64,000 bases of DNA from Prauserella muralis (GTDB lineage: Bacteria > Actinomycetota > Actinomycetes > Mycobacteriales > Pseudonocardiaceae): contig NZ_MASW01000001.1 in the NCBI RefSeq assembly GCF_003202285.1, forward strand, positions 248,001 through 312,000, read 5' to 3'. This document shows positions 1 through 9,005 of this stretch, in pieces. Within the stretch, counting starts at the first letter, position 1, and every line of letters begins with the position of its first letter. Made by a program: the position numbers and the translations under genes. The notes beneath the pieces are model-generated. The model was given only the letters and a program-made list of their open reading frames with translations, searched no databases and was not told where the DNA came from.

Positions 1-45
1 ACGCGGGTCGGCACGGGGGTCGTGATCGTCGAGTCGGTCTCCTAG
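1..45 (+). CDS. 3' end of an upstream gene (partial, unidentified)
   Basis: Reading from the first base gives fourteen sense codons ending in a TAG stop, followed within a few bases by a hairpin that looks like a terminator. This fits the tail of a gene that begins before the window. The peptide is too short to assign to a family, and chance openness at this G+C content cannot be excluded. Confidence 0.3.
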   Translation, partial: TRVGTGVVIVESVS

Positions 46-47
46 GT

Positions 48-83
48 CGTGTCCGATAATCCTCAACGGGATTGTCGGACGCG
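48..83 (+). terminator. Hairpin terminator upstream of the ligase gene
   Basis: An imperfect inverted repeat with arms of about 15 bases, CGTGTCCGATAATCC and GGGATTGTCGGACGCG, closes a TCAAC loop. G-T pairs explain most mismatches. It follows the partial upstream ORF directly. There is no T-run, which is common for actinobacterial terminators. Confidence 0.5.
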
Positions 84-124
84 GCCCAGGTGACTCGGGC
101 CGCCTGATCGGGTAGACCGGTCGT

Positions 125-1543
125 ATGGGCGGCAAGCTCGAGGAGTACCGGCGCAAACGGCGCGCGGGCCGCACGCCCGAGCCGCTGCCGGACGGCGATG
201 GTGCCGTGGGTGACGACGACCGGTTCGTCATCCACGAGCACCACGCCCGGCGGCTGCACTGGGACGTGCGGCTCGAGCGCGAGGGCGTGCTGGTCTCGTG
301 GGCCGTGCCGAAGGGACTGCCACCGGAGCCCGGCACGGTACGCCTCGCCGTGCACACCGAGGACCACCCGCTGGAGTACGCGACCTTCTCGGGCGAGATC
401 CCGAAGGGCGAGTACGGCGCGGGCCGGATGACCATCTGGGACTCCGGACACTACGAGACCCTGAAGTGGTCCGACCGCGAGGTCTCCGTGGTGCTGCACG
501 GTGAGCGCGCCCAGGGCAAGTACGTCTTCTTCCGCAGCGGCGAGGACTGGCAGGTCATCCGGTCCGACCCGCCCGCGGACCCCGGCTGGGAGCCGTTGCC
601 GGAGCTGCTGCGGCCCATGCTGGCCGTCAGCGGCACGCTGCCGCCCGTCGCCGAGGACGACGACTGGGGCTACGAGTTCAAATGGGACGGTGTCCGCGCG
701 CTCGCCAGGGTCGAAGGCGGGCGCGTGACCCTGTTCTCCCGCAGGGGCACCGAGATCACCGACACCTACCCCGAGCTGCGTGGTCTCGGCCCGCAGCTCG
801 GCAGCACGCAGGCGTGGCTGGACGGCGAGATCGTGGCGCTCAAGGGCGGCAAGCCGAGCTTCAAGGCGCTGCAGGCCCGCATGCATGCCGGCGAGCAGCG
901 CGCCCGGCAGCTCGCCAAGCACCAGCCGGTGACCTACCTCGTCTTCGACCTGCTGCACCTGGAGGGCCACTCGTGCCTGCGCCTTCCGTACCGCCAGCGC
1001 AGGGAACTGCTGGAGGAGCTGGAGCTGGGTGGCGTGCACTGGCAGCTCTCGCCCAGCTTCACCGGCGAGGGCGCCGCCGTGGTGGAGGCCGCTGCCGAGC
1101 AGGAGCTGGAGGGCGTGCTGGCCAAGCGGCTGGACTCGCCGTACCAGCCGGACCAGCGCTCCGGCGACTGGGTGAAGATCACCGACCTGCACGCGCTCGA
1201 CGCCGTGATCGGCGGGTGGCGGCCCGGCGAGGGCAGGCGCTCGGACACGTTCGGCTCGCTCATGCTGGGCCTTCCCGAGGACGGCGGCCTGCGCTACATC
1301 GGCCAGGTCGGCACCGGCTTCACCGACGACATGCTGCGCGAGCTGCTCGCCGCGCTGAGCGAGCTGGAGACGGAACGGTCGCCGTTTCACACCGAGGTGC
1401 CGCGCGACCGGGCGAAGGGCGCGCACTGGGTGCGTCCCGAGCTGGTCGGTGAGGTGGTGTTCAAGGACTGGACGGACGACGGCAGGCTGCGCGCGCCTGC
1501 CTGGCGCGGGCTGCGGCCCGATCTCGACCCCGGGGAGCTGTAG
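125..1543 (+). CDS. ligD: LigD-type ATP-dependent DNA ligase with 3'-phosphoesterase domain
   Basis: This protein (472 aa) would seal double-strand breaks in bacterial non-homologous end joining. Residues about 34-150 form the LigD phosphoesterase domain, with the HHARRLHWDVR metal-binding motif near residues 39-49 and EDHPLEYATF near 79-88; it trims 3' ends. Residues about 160-470 are an ATP-dependent ligase with the adenylated lysine at about K186 in EFKWDGVR. The polymerase domain found in mycobacterial LigD is absent here and is supplied by the next gene, four bases downstream, so LigD is split. No ku gene is in view. The ATG start has only a weak ribosome site. Confidence 0.93.
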   Translation: MGGKLEEYRRKRRAGRTPEPLPDGDGAVGDDDRFVIHEHHARRLHWDVRLEREGVLVSWAVPKGLPPEPGTVRLAVHTEDHPLEYATFSGEIPKGEYGAGRMTIWDSGHYETLKWSDREVSVVLHGERAQGKYVFFRSGEDWQVIRSDPPADPGWEPLPELLRPMLAVSGTLPPVAEDDDWGYEFKWDGVRALARVEGGRVTLFSRRGTEITDTYPELRGLGPQLGSTQAWLDGEIVALKGGKPSFKALQARMHAGEQRARQLAKHQPVTYLVFDLLHLEGHSCLRLPYRQRRELLEELELGGVHWQLSPSFTGEGAAVVEAAAEQELEGVLAKRLDSPYQPDQRSGDWVKITDLHALDAVIGGWRPGEGRRSDTFGSLMLGLPEDGGLRYIGQVGTGFTDDMLRELLAALSELETERSPFHTEVPRDRAKGAHWVRPELVGEVVFKDWTDDGRLRAPAWRGLRPDLDPGEL

Positions 1544-1546
1544 CCG

Positions 1547-2452
1547 ATGACGGGACCACTCGTGGAGGTCGACGGCCGCAGGATGCGGATGTCCAACCTG
1601 GACAAGGTGCTCTATCCCGAGGTCGGCTTCACCAAGAGCGAGGTGATCGACTACTACGCCCGCGTCGCGCCGATCCTGCTGCCGCACCTGAAGGACCGGC
1701 CGCTGACGCTCAAGCGCTATCCCAACGGTGTCGACGGCAACTCCTTCTTCGAAAAGGACGTCTCGCGGCACGCGCCCGACTGGGTGAGCACCGTGTGCAT
1801 CGAGACACCGGGCAGCTCACGCGGGTCCGAGAAGGCCGACTACGCGCTCGTGCAGAACCTGCCGACCCTGGTGTGGGCGGCCAACCTGGCGAGTCTGGAA
1901 CTGCACGTCCCACAGTGGACAGTGGGGCCGCGGGGGGCGAAGCGGGTGCCCGACCTGCTCGTGTTCGACCTGGACCCGGGCGCTCCGGCCACGATCGTCG
2001 AGTGCTGCCGGGTGGCGCTGCGGCTGCGTGACGCGCTGGAGGACGACGGCCTCACCGCCTATCCCAAGACGAGCGGCTCCAAGGGCATGCAGCTGTACTG
2101 CCCGGTGCGCGTGCGCTCGGCCGAACGCACCAGCGAGTACGCCAAGGGGCTCGCGGAACGGCTGGAGAAGGCGATGCCCGACCTCGTGGTCTCGCGGATG
2201 GCGAAGAACCTGCGCCCGCACAAGGTGTTCATCGACTGGAGCCAGAACAACCCGAAGAAGACCACGGTGGCGCCGTACTCACTGCGGGCCCGCCCACAGC
2301 CCACCGTGTCCACGCCACTGACGTGGGACGAGGTCGCCGAGTGCGAGGTGCCCGAGGATCTGGTGTTCACCGCCGAGGACGTGCTGGAGCGCATCGAGGA
2401 CCTGGGAGACCTGTTCGAGCCGCTGCTGGCCAAGGACAGGCCCCGGCTCTGA
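1547..2452 (+). CDS. ligD: LigD polymerase-domain protein (NHEJ primase-polymerase)
   Basis: This 301-aa stand-alone LigD polymerase belongs to the archaeo-eukaryotic primase superfamily and fills in ends during non-homologous end joining, often with ribonucleotides. The N-terminus SNLDKVLYPEVGFTKSEVIDYY is the family signature (shown here only to identify it). The metal-binding acidic pair lies in LLVFDLDPG near residues 137-145, and the TSGSKGMQLY loop follows near 177-186. The length matches isolated LigD Pol proteins. It starts four bases after the ligase-phosphoesterase stop, so the two are almost certainly co-transcribed and act together. Confidence 0.93.
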   Translation: MTGPLVEVDGRRMRMSNLDKVLYPEVGFTKSEVIDYYARVAPILLPHLKDRPLTLKRYPNGVDGNSFFEKDVSRHAPDWVSTVCIETPGSSRGSEKADYALVQNLPTLVWAANLASLELHVPQWTVGPRGAKRVPDLLVFDLDPGAPATIVECCRVALRLRDALEDDGLTAYPKTSGSKGMQLYCPVRVRSAERTSEYAKGLAERLEKAMPDLVVSRMAKNLRPHKVFIDWSQNNPKKTTVAPYSLRARPQPTVSTPLTWDEVAECEVPEDLVFTAEDVLERIEDLGDLFEPLLAKDRPRL

Positions 2453-2458
2453 CCGTGG

Positions 2459-3178
2459 TCACCGGGTCTTCAGGTGGTCGTCGAGGAACGCCAGCGTGCG
2501 GCCCCACGCCAGGTCGGCCGCCTCCCGCTGGAAGAACGACGGAGCGTCGAAGTTCGAGAACGCGTGCCCGGCGTCGTAGTGGTGCACGGTGATGTCCGGC
2601 CTGTTCGCCACCGCCGCCTCGACGGCGGCGACCGCTTCCGCGGAGATGTAGGGATCGGCGTCGCCGTAGTGGAACATCATGGGGCACTCGATGCTGCCGA
2701 CCCGGTCCAGCATCGCGTGCACGCCCGAGCCGTAGTAGGACACCACCGCGTCGGGGCCCCGGCCGTCGGCCCTGACGGAGGTGGCGAGCAGGTACGCCAG
2801 CGTTCCGCCGAGGCAGAACCCGATTCCGCCGACCAGACCGGTGCATTCGGACATTTCACGCATCGACCGCAGGGTCGCCGCCATGTCCGCGCAGGCGGCG
2901 TCCAGGTCGAGCTGCTGCGCGAGTTCCATGCCCTCGGCCAGCCCCGACTCGTCCTTGCTCTCGAACCGTCGCCGCAGCCGCCAGAACATGTCCGGCACGA
3001 GCACCACGTAGCCGTGTCCGGCGAGCCGCTCAGCCAGCGACCGCATGTTGTCGTTGATGCCGAAGACCTCCTGCAGCAGCAGGACTCCCGGTCCACGGCC
3101 TGCGTCCGGGACCGCGCAGAAGGCGTCGAACCCGCCACCGCCGTCCGCGGCGAGGTGAACGTACCGAGTGGTGACCAC
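2459..3178 (-). CDS. Dienelactone hydrolase family protein
   Basis: This is an alpha/beta hydrolase of 239 aa in the dienelactone hydrolase family, probably cytosolic; substrates range from dienelactones to other esters. GVLLLQEVFGIN holds the glutamate typical of the family. GFCLGG carries the nucleophilic cysteine where serine hydrolases have serine, the aspartate lies in YGDADPYI, and the histidine in DAGHAFSNF. Together these form a complete Cys-Asp-His triad. The chosen GTG start gives the usual family length; the frame stays open further upstream only because of high G+C. It converges on the LigD polymerase gene with a 6-bp gap. Confidence 0.88.
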   Translation of the reverse strand: MVTTRYVHLAADGGGGFDAFCAVPDAGRGPGVLLLQEVFGINDNMRSLAERLAGHGYVVLVPDMFWRLRRRFESKDESGLAEGMELAQQLDLDAACADMAATLRSMREMSECTGLVGGIGFCLGGTLAYLLATSVRADGRGPDAVVSYYGSGVHAMLDRVGSIECPMMFHYGDADPYISAEAVAAVEAAVANRPDITVHHYDAGHAFSNFDAPSFFQREAADLAWGRTLAFLDDHLKTR

Positions 3179-3286
3179 GACGATGATCGTCTCGTTTCGC
3201 CGCCCGCCTGCCAAGCCCCGGCACCGAAGTCGCAGGCCAGCGGACTGTCCACTGCTCGGCCGCCGCAGGGCGGTTATGCTCCGGGC

Positions 3287-4897
3287 ATGTCGAGGTCGGT
3301 CGGCTCCGACAACGCCGAGGAACGACTCCGCCGTATCGAGGCGGTCACGGACACCACGCTGGCGCATCTTGCTGTTGAGGAGTTGCTGGAGGAGCTGCTC
3401 AAGCGAGTCCGCGACATCCTGGATGCCGATACCGCCACCGTGCTTCTCGTCGACGGCGGCGGGCAGAACCTCATCGCCACGGCGTCGTCCGGAATCGAGG
3501 AGGAGGTGCGGCAGGGTGTGCGGATCAGGGTCGGCCGGGGATTCGCGGGCCGGATCGCCGCGCGGCGCGAACCGCTGGTGCTCGAGCGGGTGAGCCCCGC
3601 GACGGTGGCCAACCCCCTGCTGTGGCAGAAGGGCATCCAGTCGCTGGCCGGGGTGCCGCTGGTGGCGGGCGGGGAGCTGCTCGGCGTGCTGCACATCGGC
3701 AGGATCAGCGGCGACCCGTTCACCAGCCGCGACGTGGAGCTGCTGCAACTGGCCGCCGACCGGGTGGCACTGGCCACCCGCGCCCGGCGCTCGCACGTGG
3801 AGCGGGCTGCCGCGTCGGCGCTGCAACGATCGCTGTTGCCCGCCCGGTTGCCCCGGATACCGGGGCTGGAGCTCTCCGCCCGGTACGCGCCCGGCGAGGG
3901 CGGCAGCGTCAGCGGCGACTGGTACGACGTGTTCACCCTGCCGTCGGGCTGGCTGTGCGTGGCGATCGGCGACGTGGTGGGGCGGGGCCTCACCGCCGCG
4001 ACCGTGATGAGCCGCATGCGCACCGCCATGCGATCGTTCGCGATCGACTCCGCCGACCCCAGCGAGGCGCTGAGCAAAGCGGACCGGCACGTGCGGCATT
4101 TCGAGCCGCAGACCATGGCCACCATCGCCTATGCCATGTGGGAGCCGTCGCTGGAGCGCATGCACCTGTCGCTGGCCGGGCACCTGGCTCCGGTCATGGC
4201 GCCCGCCGGCGGGGTCGCGGCGCTGGCCGAGGTGCCGATCGACCCTCCGGTCGGCGTCGGCTCGGCTCCCCTGCGCAGGAACACCACGGTCATCGACGTG
4301 CCGCCGGGCGCCACCGTGCTGTTCTACACCGACGGCCTGGTCGAACGGCGGCACCGGCCACTCGACGCGGGCCTGAAACTGCTGCGGGACAGCGTCGTCA
4401 GCGGACCGACCGAGACCGTGTGCTCCACCGTGATGGCGCGGCTGGTCGGCAACGACCCCACCGACGACGACATCGCCGTGCTCGCCTTGCGCAGGCAGAC
4501 TCCCGAGGAGCTGCGCACGATGGACCTCGACGTCGACGCGGTGCCGGAGTCGCTGTCGGACATCCGCTCGGCACTGCGCCGCTGGCTGCCCGCGGTGGGA
4601 GCGTCGGAGGACGACGTCGCCGACCTGCTGGTCGTCGTCGGCGAGGCGTGCGCCAACGCGGTCGAACATGCCTACGGACCGAGGGGCGGTCCGTTGAACA
4701 TCCGACTGGAAGCCGGGGAGGACGAGGTGCGGGTCACCGTCAAGGACTCGGGCAACTGGCGCGAACCGCGTGGCCGGCTCCGGGGCAAGGGAACTCAGCT
4801 CATGCGTCAGCTCAGCGACGAGCTCCACGTCGAGCACGATCCGCACGGAACGACGGTGCACATCCGGCGGCGCCTCGCGGGTGGCGATCCCCCGTGA
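3287..4897 (+). CDS. GAF-SpoIIE phosphatase-HATPase fusion (PP2C-type regulator)
   Basis: This regulatory protein (536 aa) combines three modules. A GAF sensor spans about residues 25-170. A SpoIIE-type PP2C serine phosphatase spans about 180-405, with GDWYDVF and DVVGRGL contributing metal-binding aspartates. A C-terminal HATPase_c anti-sigma kinase module follows at about 410-530, where VGEACANAVEHAYG is the N-box. Such proteins can both phosphorylate and dephosphorylate STAS antagonists to control an alternative sigma factor. The next gene overlaps by 4 bp and encodes exactly such a STAS protein, so a partner-switching pair is inferred. The target sigma factor is not adjacent. Confidence 0.9.
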   Translation: MSRSVGSDNAEERLRRIEAVTDTTLAHLAVEELLEELLKRVRDILDADTATVLLVDGGGQNLIATASSGIEEEVRQGVRIRVGRGFAGRIAARREPLVLERVSPATVANPLLWQKGIQSLAGVPLVAGGELLGVLHIGRISGDPFTSRDVELLQLAADRVALATRARRSHVERAAASALQRSLLPARLPRIPGLELSARYAPGEGGSVSGDWYDVFTLPSGWLCVAIGDVVGRGLTAATVMSRMRTAMRSFAIDSADPSEALSKADRHVRHFEPQTMATIAYAMWEPSLERMHLSLAGHLAPVMAPAGGVAALAEVPIDPPVGVGSAPLRRNTTVIDVPPGATVLFYTDGLVERRHRPLDAGLKLLRDSVVSGPTETVCSTVMARLVGNDPTDDDIAVLALRRQTPEELRTMDLDVDAVPESLSDIRSALRRWLPAVGASEDDVADLLVVVGEACANAVEHAYGPRGGPLNIRLEAGEDEVRVTVKDSGNWREPRGRLRGKGTQLMRQLSDELHVEHDPHGTTVHIRRRLAGGDPP

Positions 4898-5214
4898 CCA
4901 TCGCGCACGTCGAGGTACGAGCACAGGACGAGACGTCGGTCGACATCGCGATCAGCGGCGAGATCGACCTCTCCAACGCCGTTTCGGTCCAGGACGGCGT
5001 CTTCTCCGCCATCACCAACCGCCTCCTCTCCGTCCGCATCGACCTGGCGGGCGTGACCTACCTCGACAGCGCGGGCCTGCGTATCCTGTTCGCGCTCGCC
5101 GACCGGCTGCGCCTGCTCCAGACGTCGTGCATCATCGTGGCCCCGTTCGGTTCGCCGACCCGGCGCGTGATCGAGCTGTCCGGGCTGGACAATCTGGTCA
5201 CCGTCGACGCCTGA
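4894..5214 (+). CDS. STAS-domain anti-sigma factor antagonist
   Basis: This single-domain STAS protein has 106 aa, in the SpoIIAA/RsbV class. The phosphorylatable serine is in the conserved motif TYLDSAGLRIL near residue 57. Its GTG start overlaps the stop of the phosphatase-kinase gene (GTGA), indicating translational coupling and a shared partner-switching role. By analogy with family members, the unphosphorylated form would bind the HATPase module or another anti-sigma factor and free a sigma factor. The length is ordinary and no extra domain is present. Confidence 0.9.
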   Translation: MTIAHVEVRAQDETSVDIAISGEIDLSNAVSVQDGVFSAITNRLLSVRIDLAGVTYLDSAGLRILFALADRLRLLQTSCIIVAPFGSPTRRVIELSGLDNLVTVDA

Positions 5215-5321
5215 GAGTCCTGCCTTCGCCGCCGGTGTGACGACCGTCAGCAAAATGCCGAACGGCGGGGTATCATGATGGGCCTCATCCGTGTTCGAGG
5301 ACACAGGTACCGGGAGGTCGG

Positions 5322-6194
5322 ATGGACACCGACGACGAGGCCGGCTCCGGCGGCACGCCCTGGCAACGCCCGCAGGCGCTGCTGCTCAACTTCTTCGCCG
5401 CACACCTGCTGGGCCGCTCGGAGGCCATCTACTCCGGCAGCCTCATCGACGTGCTGGCGCGGGTGGGGGTCGGCGAGCACGCCGCCCGCTCCACGCTGTC
5501 CAGGATGACCAGGCGCGGCCTGCTGGAACGGCATCGTTCCGGCAAGCGGGTGTACTTCGGACTCACCGGCTACACCGTCGGCGTGCTGGAGGAGGGCGGC
5601 CACCGCGTCCGGCAGGCCGTCAACCGCAACTGGGACGGCCACTGGACCGTGCTGGGCTTCTCGCTGCCCGAGACCCGCAGGGCCGACCGCCACCTCCTGC
5701 GCTCCCGGCTGGCGTGGGCCGGGTTCGGGCCGCTGCAGAACGGGTTGTGGATCACGCCGCGCCAGGTCGACATCGACCAGCTGCTCGACGGTCTCGACGT
5801 CAGCGAGCACGTGAAGGCGTTCCGGGCCACCACGCTGGCCCCCACCGACATCCAGGACATGATCGCCGAGACGTGGGACCTTGCCGAGCTGGCCGAGGGT
5901 TACCGGGGCTTCCTGCGGCGCTGGGACGGTGCCGAGTCGACGGCCCGTGAGGGGGACGTGCTGGCGCGGCAGCTGCTCATGCACACCGAGTGGACGTTGC
6001 TGCTGCGCAACGATCCCGGCCTTCCGGTGGAACACCTGCCCGCCGACTGGCCCGCGGTACGCGCCGAGCACGTCTTCCTGCGCATGCGCTCGGCGCTCGC
6101 CCCGCACGCCGAGCGCGAGGTGGAGGCCCTTGTCGAGCGCCTGCCCCTCGCGCAGGACGAGCCCGCACGGCGACCGGGCAGGCGCACCGCCTGA
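5322..6194 (+). CDS. PaaX-family transcriptional regulator
   Basis: This 290-aa regulator has an N-terminal winged helix (about residues 15-95) in which SGSLIDVLARVGVGEHAARS and the following basic segment give the recognition helix. Central and C-terminal regions of the PaaX type follow, including the LLMHTEWTLLLRNDPGLPVEHLPADWP block (named here by its central LLRNDPGLP) near 228-246. PaaX proteins repress aromatic (phenylacetyl-CoA) catabolism genes, but no paa genes are nearby. The closest neighbours are a MaoC-like hydratase and an amidohydrolase on the opposite strand, which it may control. The ATG has a GGGAGG site at good spacing. Confidence 0.85.
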   Translation: MDTDDEAGSGGTPWQRPQALLLNFFAAHLLGRSEAIYSGSLIDVLARVGVGEHAARSTLSRMTRRGLLERHRSGKRVYFGLTGYTVGVLEEGGHRVRQAVNRNWDGHWTVLGFSLPETRRADRHLLRSRLAWAGFGPLQNGLWITPRQVDIDQLLDGLDVSEHVKAFRATTLAPTDIQDMIAETWDLAELAEGYRGFLRRWDGAESTAREGDVLARQLLMHTEWTLLLRNDPGLPVEHLPADWPAVRAEHVFLRMRSALAPHAEREVEALVERLPLAQDEPARRPGRRTA

Positions 6195-6219
6195 CCCCGG
6201 CGCCGCGGCCCCAGCCGTG

Positions 6220-6678
6220 TCAGACGTAGCTGCGCAGCACCAGCGTCGCCACGCACGCGGGCTTGTCCTGGCCCTCGGCCTCGAACGTCAGCGTCACCCG
6301 CAGCTGCACGCCGCCCTCGACCTCGGTCACCTCGCCGACCGTCGCCCCGCAGCGCAGCTTGCTGCCCACCGGCACCGGTGAAGGGAACCGCACACGGTCG
6401 CAGCCGTAGTTGATCCCCATCGAGAACCCGCGCAGCTCCAGCAGTTGCGGCAGGAACACCGGGGCCAGCGACAGGGTGAGGTAGCCGTGCGCGATCGGGC
6501 CGCCGAACGGCCCTTCCTTCGCCCGCGCGGGATCGACGTGGATCCACTGGTGGTCGCCGGTCGCGTCGGCGAAGGTGTTCACCCGCTCCTGGGTGATCTC
6601 CAGCCAGTCGCTCACGCCGAGCTCCCTGCCCTCCAGTTCCCTGACTCCGTCGACACCGACGGCAACGGTCGCACCCAT
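6220..6678 (-). CDS. MaoC-like (R)-specific enoyl-CoA hydratase
   Basis: This hot-dog-fold protein of 152 aa belongs to the MaoC/NodN family. The catalytic aspartate-histidine pair is visible in FADATGDHQWIHVDP near residues 37-51, followed by GPFGGPIAHGYLTLS. Family members hydrate enoyl-CoA esters in fatty-acid or polyketide metabolism. The downstream order on the minus strand is amidohydrolase then this gene, with a 13-bp gap, which suggests one transcript. It converges on the PaaX gene with a 25-bp gap. Substrate cannot be read from the sequence. Confidence 0.87.
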   Translation of the reverse strand: MGATVAVGVDGVRELEGRELGVSDWLEITQERVNTFADATGDHQWIHVDPARAKEGPFGGPIAHGYLTLSLAPVFLPQLLELRGFSMGINYGCDRVRFPSPVPVGSKLRCGATVGEVTEVEGGVQLRVTLTFEAEGQDKPACVATLVLRSYV

Positions 6679-6691
6679 CCGCGCTCCTTTC

Positions 6692-7585
6692 TCAGCTGTC
6701 GCCCTTGCCCAGCCCGAACAGTGCCGCGGCGTTGTCCTTGAGGATCAGCGGCCGGACCTCGGGCCGGATGTCGAGCTTGTCGAAGTCCCGCAGCCAGCGC
6801 TCCGGCGTGATGACCGGATAGTCGGAGCCGAACAGCATCTTGTGCCGCAGCAGCGTGTTGGCGTACTGGACGAGCTGTGGCGGGAAGTACTTCGGCGACC
6901 AGCCGGACAGGTCGATGTGGACGGTCGGCTTGTGCAGCGCCACCGAGAGAGCCTCGTCCTGCCACGGAAACGACGGGTGGGCCAGGATGATCGGCATGCT
7001 GGGGAAGTCCACGGCCACGTCGTCGACGTACATCGGGTTGGAGTACTTCAGACGCACGCCGCCACCGCCAGGCGTTCCCGCGCCGACGCCGGTGTGCCCG
7101 CTGTGGAACAGCGCGATCCTGCCGTGCTCGGCGATCACCTCGTACAGCGGGTAGACGGAGCGGTCGTTGGGGTAGAACGCCTGCGTGTTGGGGTGGAACT
7201 TGAAACCCTTCACGCCGTAGTCGGTGATGAGCCGCCGCGCCATGGCCACGCCCTCGGCGCCGCGCGCAGGGTCGATGCTGGCGAAGGGGATCAGCACGTC
7301 GGCGTTCTCCGCGGCCAGCTCGGCGACCTCCTCGTTGGTGACGCCACCGTCGCGGTGCACCGAGTCGACGCCGAACACCACCGCCGCCATCGCCCGCTCG
7401 CGGTAGTACGCCGCGATGTCGCGCGTGTTGCCGGGCCGCACGTCGTCGGTGCGGAAGTACTCGGCCATCTGCTTCATGGACTCCTCGTCGACGGCGCTGC
7501 CGTCCACCGAGGCGTGCACGTGGACATGGACGTCGATGGCCGTGACGGCGGCCGGATCGATGGCGGGCTCGGTGTAGACGGTCAT
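6692..7585 (-). CDS. Amidohydrolase_2 family metal-dependent hydrolase
   Basis: This TIM-barrel amidohydrolase has 297 aa, of the Amidohydro_2 (ACMSD/4-oxalomesaconate hydratase-like) class. The metal site begins with IDVHVHVH near residues 17-24. Other elements are the KFHPN segment near 149, HSGHTG near 177, the ILAHPSFPW histidine near 217 and the terminal catalytic aspartate in FGSDYPV near 262. This class usually decarboxylates or hydrates aromatic ring-cleavage products, which would suit the neighbouring PaaX-type regulator and MaoC-like hydratase. That link is inference. Start is an ATG with a GGGAG site. Confidence 0.87.
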   Translation of the reverse strand: MTVYTEPAIDPAAVTAIDVHVHVHASVDGSAVDEESMKQMAEYFRTDDVRPGNTRDIAAYYRERAMAAVVFGVDSVHRDGGVTNEEVAELAAENADVLIPFASIDPARGAEGVAMARRLITDYGVKGFKFHPNTQAFYPNDRSVYPLYEVIAEHGRIALFHSGHTGVGAGTPGGGGVRLKYSNPMYVDDVAVDFPSMPIILAHPSFPWQDEALSVALHKPTVHIDLSGWSPKYFPPQLVQYANTLLRHKMLFGSDYPVITPERWLRDFDKLDIRPEVRPLILKDNAAALFGLGKGDS

Positions 7586-7726
7586 GTGGCTCCCGAAAGA
7601 CGGTCGGCTGGCGAACCCCGATGCGCTGGAAGTTAGCCATCTTCGTAACGGCCGTCAACAGGATGCCCGCAGGGCGGAAGTTCTTCCCCGCAACCGCACG
7701 CGCCGGTGTGGGATAGCGTGCGGGCC

Positions 7727-8125
7727 ATGCGCAGGAACAGGCTGCTCATCGGCGTCGTGGCGATCATCGTGACCTGGCTCGTGGTGGTCACCGTGCTGAT
7801 CGCCAGGGAGCCCGAGATCGGTGTGGAGTCGCCACAACGGTTGCGGGCCCAGCTGGAGCACGCCCTCAACGAACGGGACGCCGAGCAGCTGACCGGCGTG
7901 CTCGGCTACCCGCCGGGCCACGTGGAGGACTTCGCGGGCGCCTACGTCGCCAGGCTCGACGACACGGGCGCCCACGCGATCGAGGTGACGCTGGAGCCGG
8001 GCACCGCGGCGCCGCGCGTGGCGAAGGTCAGCGGGCGGCTGGCGGGCGGAGGCACCTTCGCCTACCGGGTCGCCGTCGCCGAACGGGACGGCAGCTGGCG
8101 GCTGGAGTTCACCCCGCCGCTGTGA
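7727..8125 (+). CDS. Membrane-anchored small protein of unknown function
   Basis: This protein (132 aa) has one N-terminal transmembrane segment (about residues 5-25, LLIGVVAIIVTWLVVVTVLI) after a short basic start, then a soluble domain predicted to lie outside the cell. The soluble part resembles small alpha+beta lipoprotein-like domains with a terminal DGSWRLEF strand, but I cannot assign a named family. It stands alone between the divergent amidohydrolase and the downstream aldo-keto reductase. The ATG is chosen because it directly precedes the basic and hydrophobic stretch. Confidence 0.7.
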   Translation: MRRNRLLIGVVAIIVTWLVVVTVLIAREPEIGVESPQRLRAQLEHALNERDAEQLTGVLGYPPGHVEDFAGAYVARLDDTGAHAIEVTLEPGTAAPRVAKVSGRLAGGGTFAYRVAVAERDGSWRLEFTPPL

Positions 8126-8164
8126 GGGCGGGCCCGCCGTTGGCGGCCATGGAGAGAATGGGGC

Positions 8165-9004
8165 ATGGCGATGCGGTACGTGACGCTCGGCTCCGGGGAC
8201 CGGATGCCGGTGCTCGGGCAGGGGACGTGGCACATGGGCGAGCGGCGCAGGGACGCCGAGGCCGAGGCGGCCGCGCTGCGGCACGGCCTGGACCTCGGGC
8301 TCGGCCTGATCGACACGGCGGAGATGTACGGCGACGGCGGCGCGGAGGCCGTGGTCGGCGAGGCCATCCGGGGCCGCCGGGACGAGGTGTTCCTGGTCAG
8401 CAAGGTGCTGCCGCACAACGCCGGCCTGCGCGGCACCGTCGAGGCGTGCGAGCGCAGCCTCACCGCCCTGCGCACCGATCACCTCGACCTGTACCTGCTG
8501 CACTGGCGCGGCGGGGTGCCGCTGGCCGAGACGCTGGAGGCCTTCGAACGGCTGCGCGCCGAGGGCAAGATCCGGCACTTCGGCGTCAGCAACTTCGACG
8601 CCGCCGACCTCGCCGAGCTGTGGGAGCACCCGGCCGGGCGGCAGGCCGGGACCGACCAGGTGCTGTACAACCTGACGCGGCGCGGCCCGGAGTTCGACCT
8701 GCTGCCGTGGTGCCGCGACCGCCGGATGCCCGTGATGGCGTACTCGCCCATCGAGCAGGGCAGGCTGCTGCACGACGACGTGCTGCGGACGGTGGCGGAC
8801 CGGCACGGCGCCAGCCCGGCGCAGGTGGCCATCGCGTGGGTGCTGCACCAGCCGCTCGTGTGCGCCATTCCCAAGGCGGCCACGCGGGAGCACGTCGAGC
8901 AGAACGCGGCGGCGCTGGAGCTGGCGCTCACCGAGCAGGACCTCGCGGACCTGGACCGGCGGTTTCCGGCGCCGAGCACGGCCACGCCGCTGGAGATGCT
9001 CTGA
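8165..9004 (+). CDS. Aldo/keto reductase
   Basis: This cytosolic NADPH-dependent oxidoreductase of the aldo-keto reductase superfamily has 279 aa. The catalytic tetrad is visible: aspartate and tyrosine in LIDTAEMYGDG near residues 50-60, lysine in VFLVSKVLPHN near 79, and histidine in LYLLHWRGG near 117. The cofactor-binding end IPKAATREHVEQNAAA is also present near 238-253. The length is standard. It is close to the YeaE/MPH branch of bacterial AKRs by its GGAEAVVGEAI helix. Substrate is unknown. It converges on the transporter gene with a 1-bp gap. Confidence 0.92.
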   Translation: MAMRYVTLGSGDRMPVLGQGTWHMGERRRDAEAEAAALRHGLDLGLGLIDTAEMYGDGGAEAVVGEAIRGRRDEVFLVSKVLPHNAGLRGTVEACERSLTALRTDHLDLYLLHWRGGVPLAETLEAFERLRAEGKIRHFGVSNFDAADLAELWEHPAGRQAGTDQVLYNLTRRGPEFDLLPWCRDRRMPVMAYSPIEQGRLLHDDVLRTVADRHGASPAQVAIAWVLHQPLVCAIPKAATREHVEQNAAALELALTEQDLADLDRRFPAPSTATPLEML

Positions 9005-9005
9005 C

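Noticed and set aside
2459-4924. Open minus-strand frame of 821 codons over the GAF-SpoIIE gene
   Set aside because: Only its 3' 239 codons look like a protein (dienelactone hydrolase). The rest mirrors the phosphatase gene and is Gln/His/Arg-rich as antisense frames are at high G+C.
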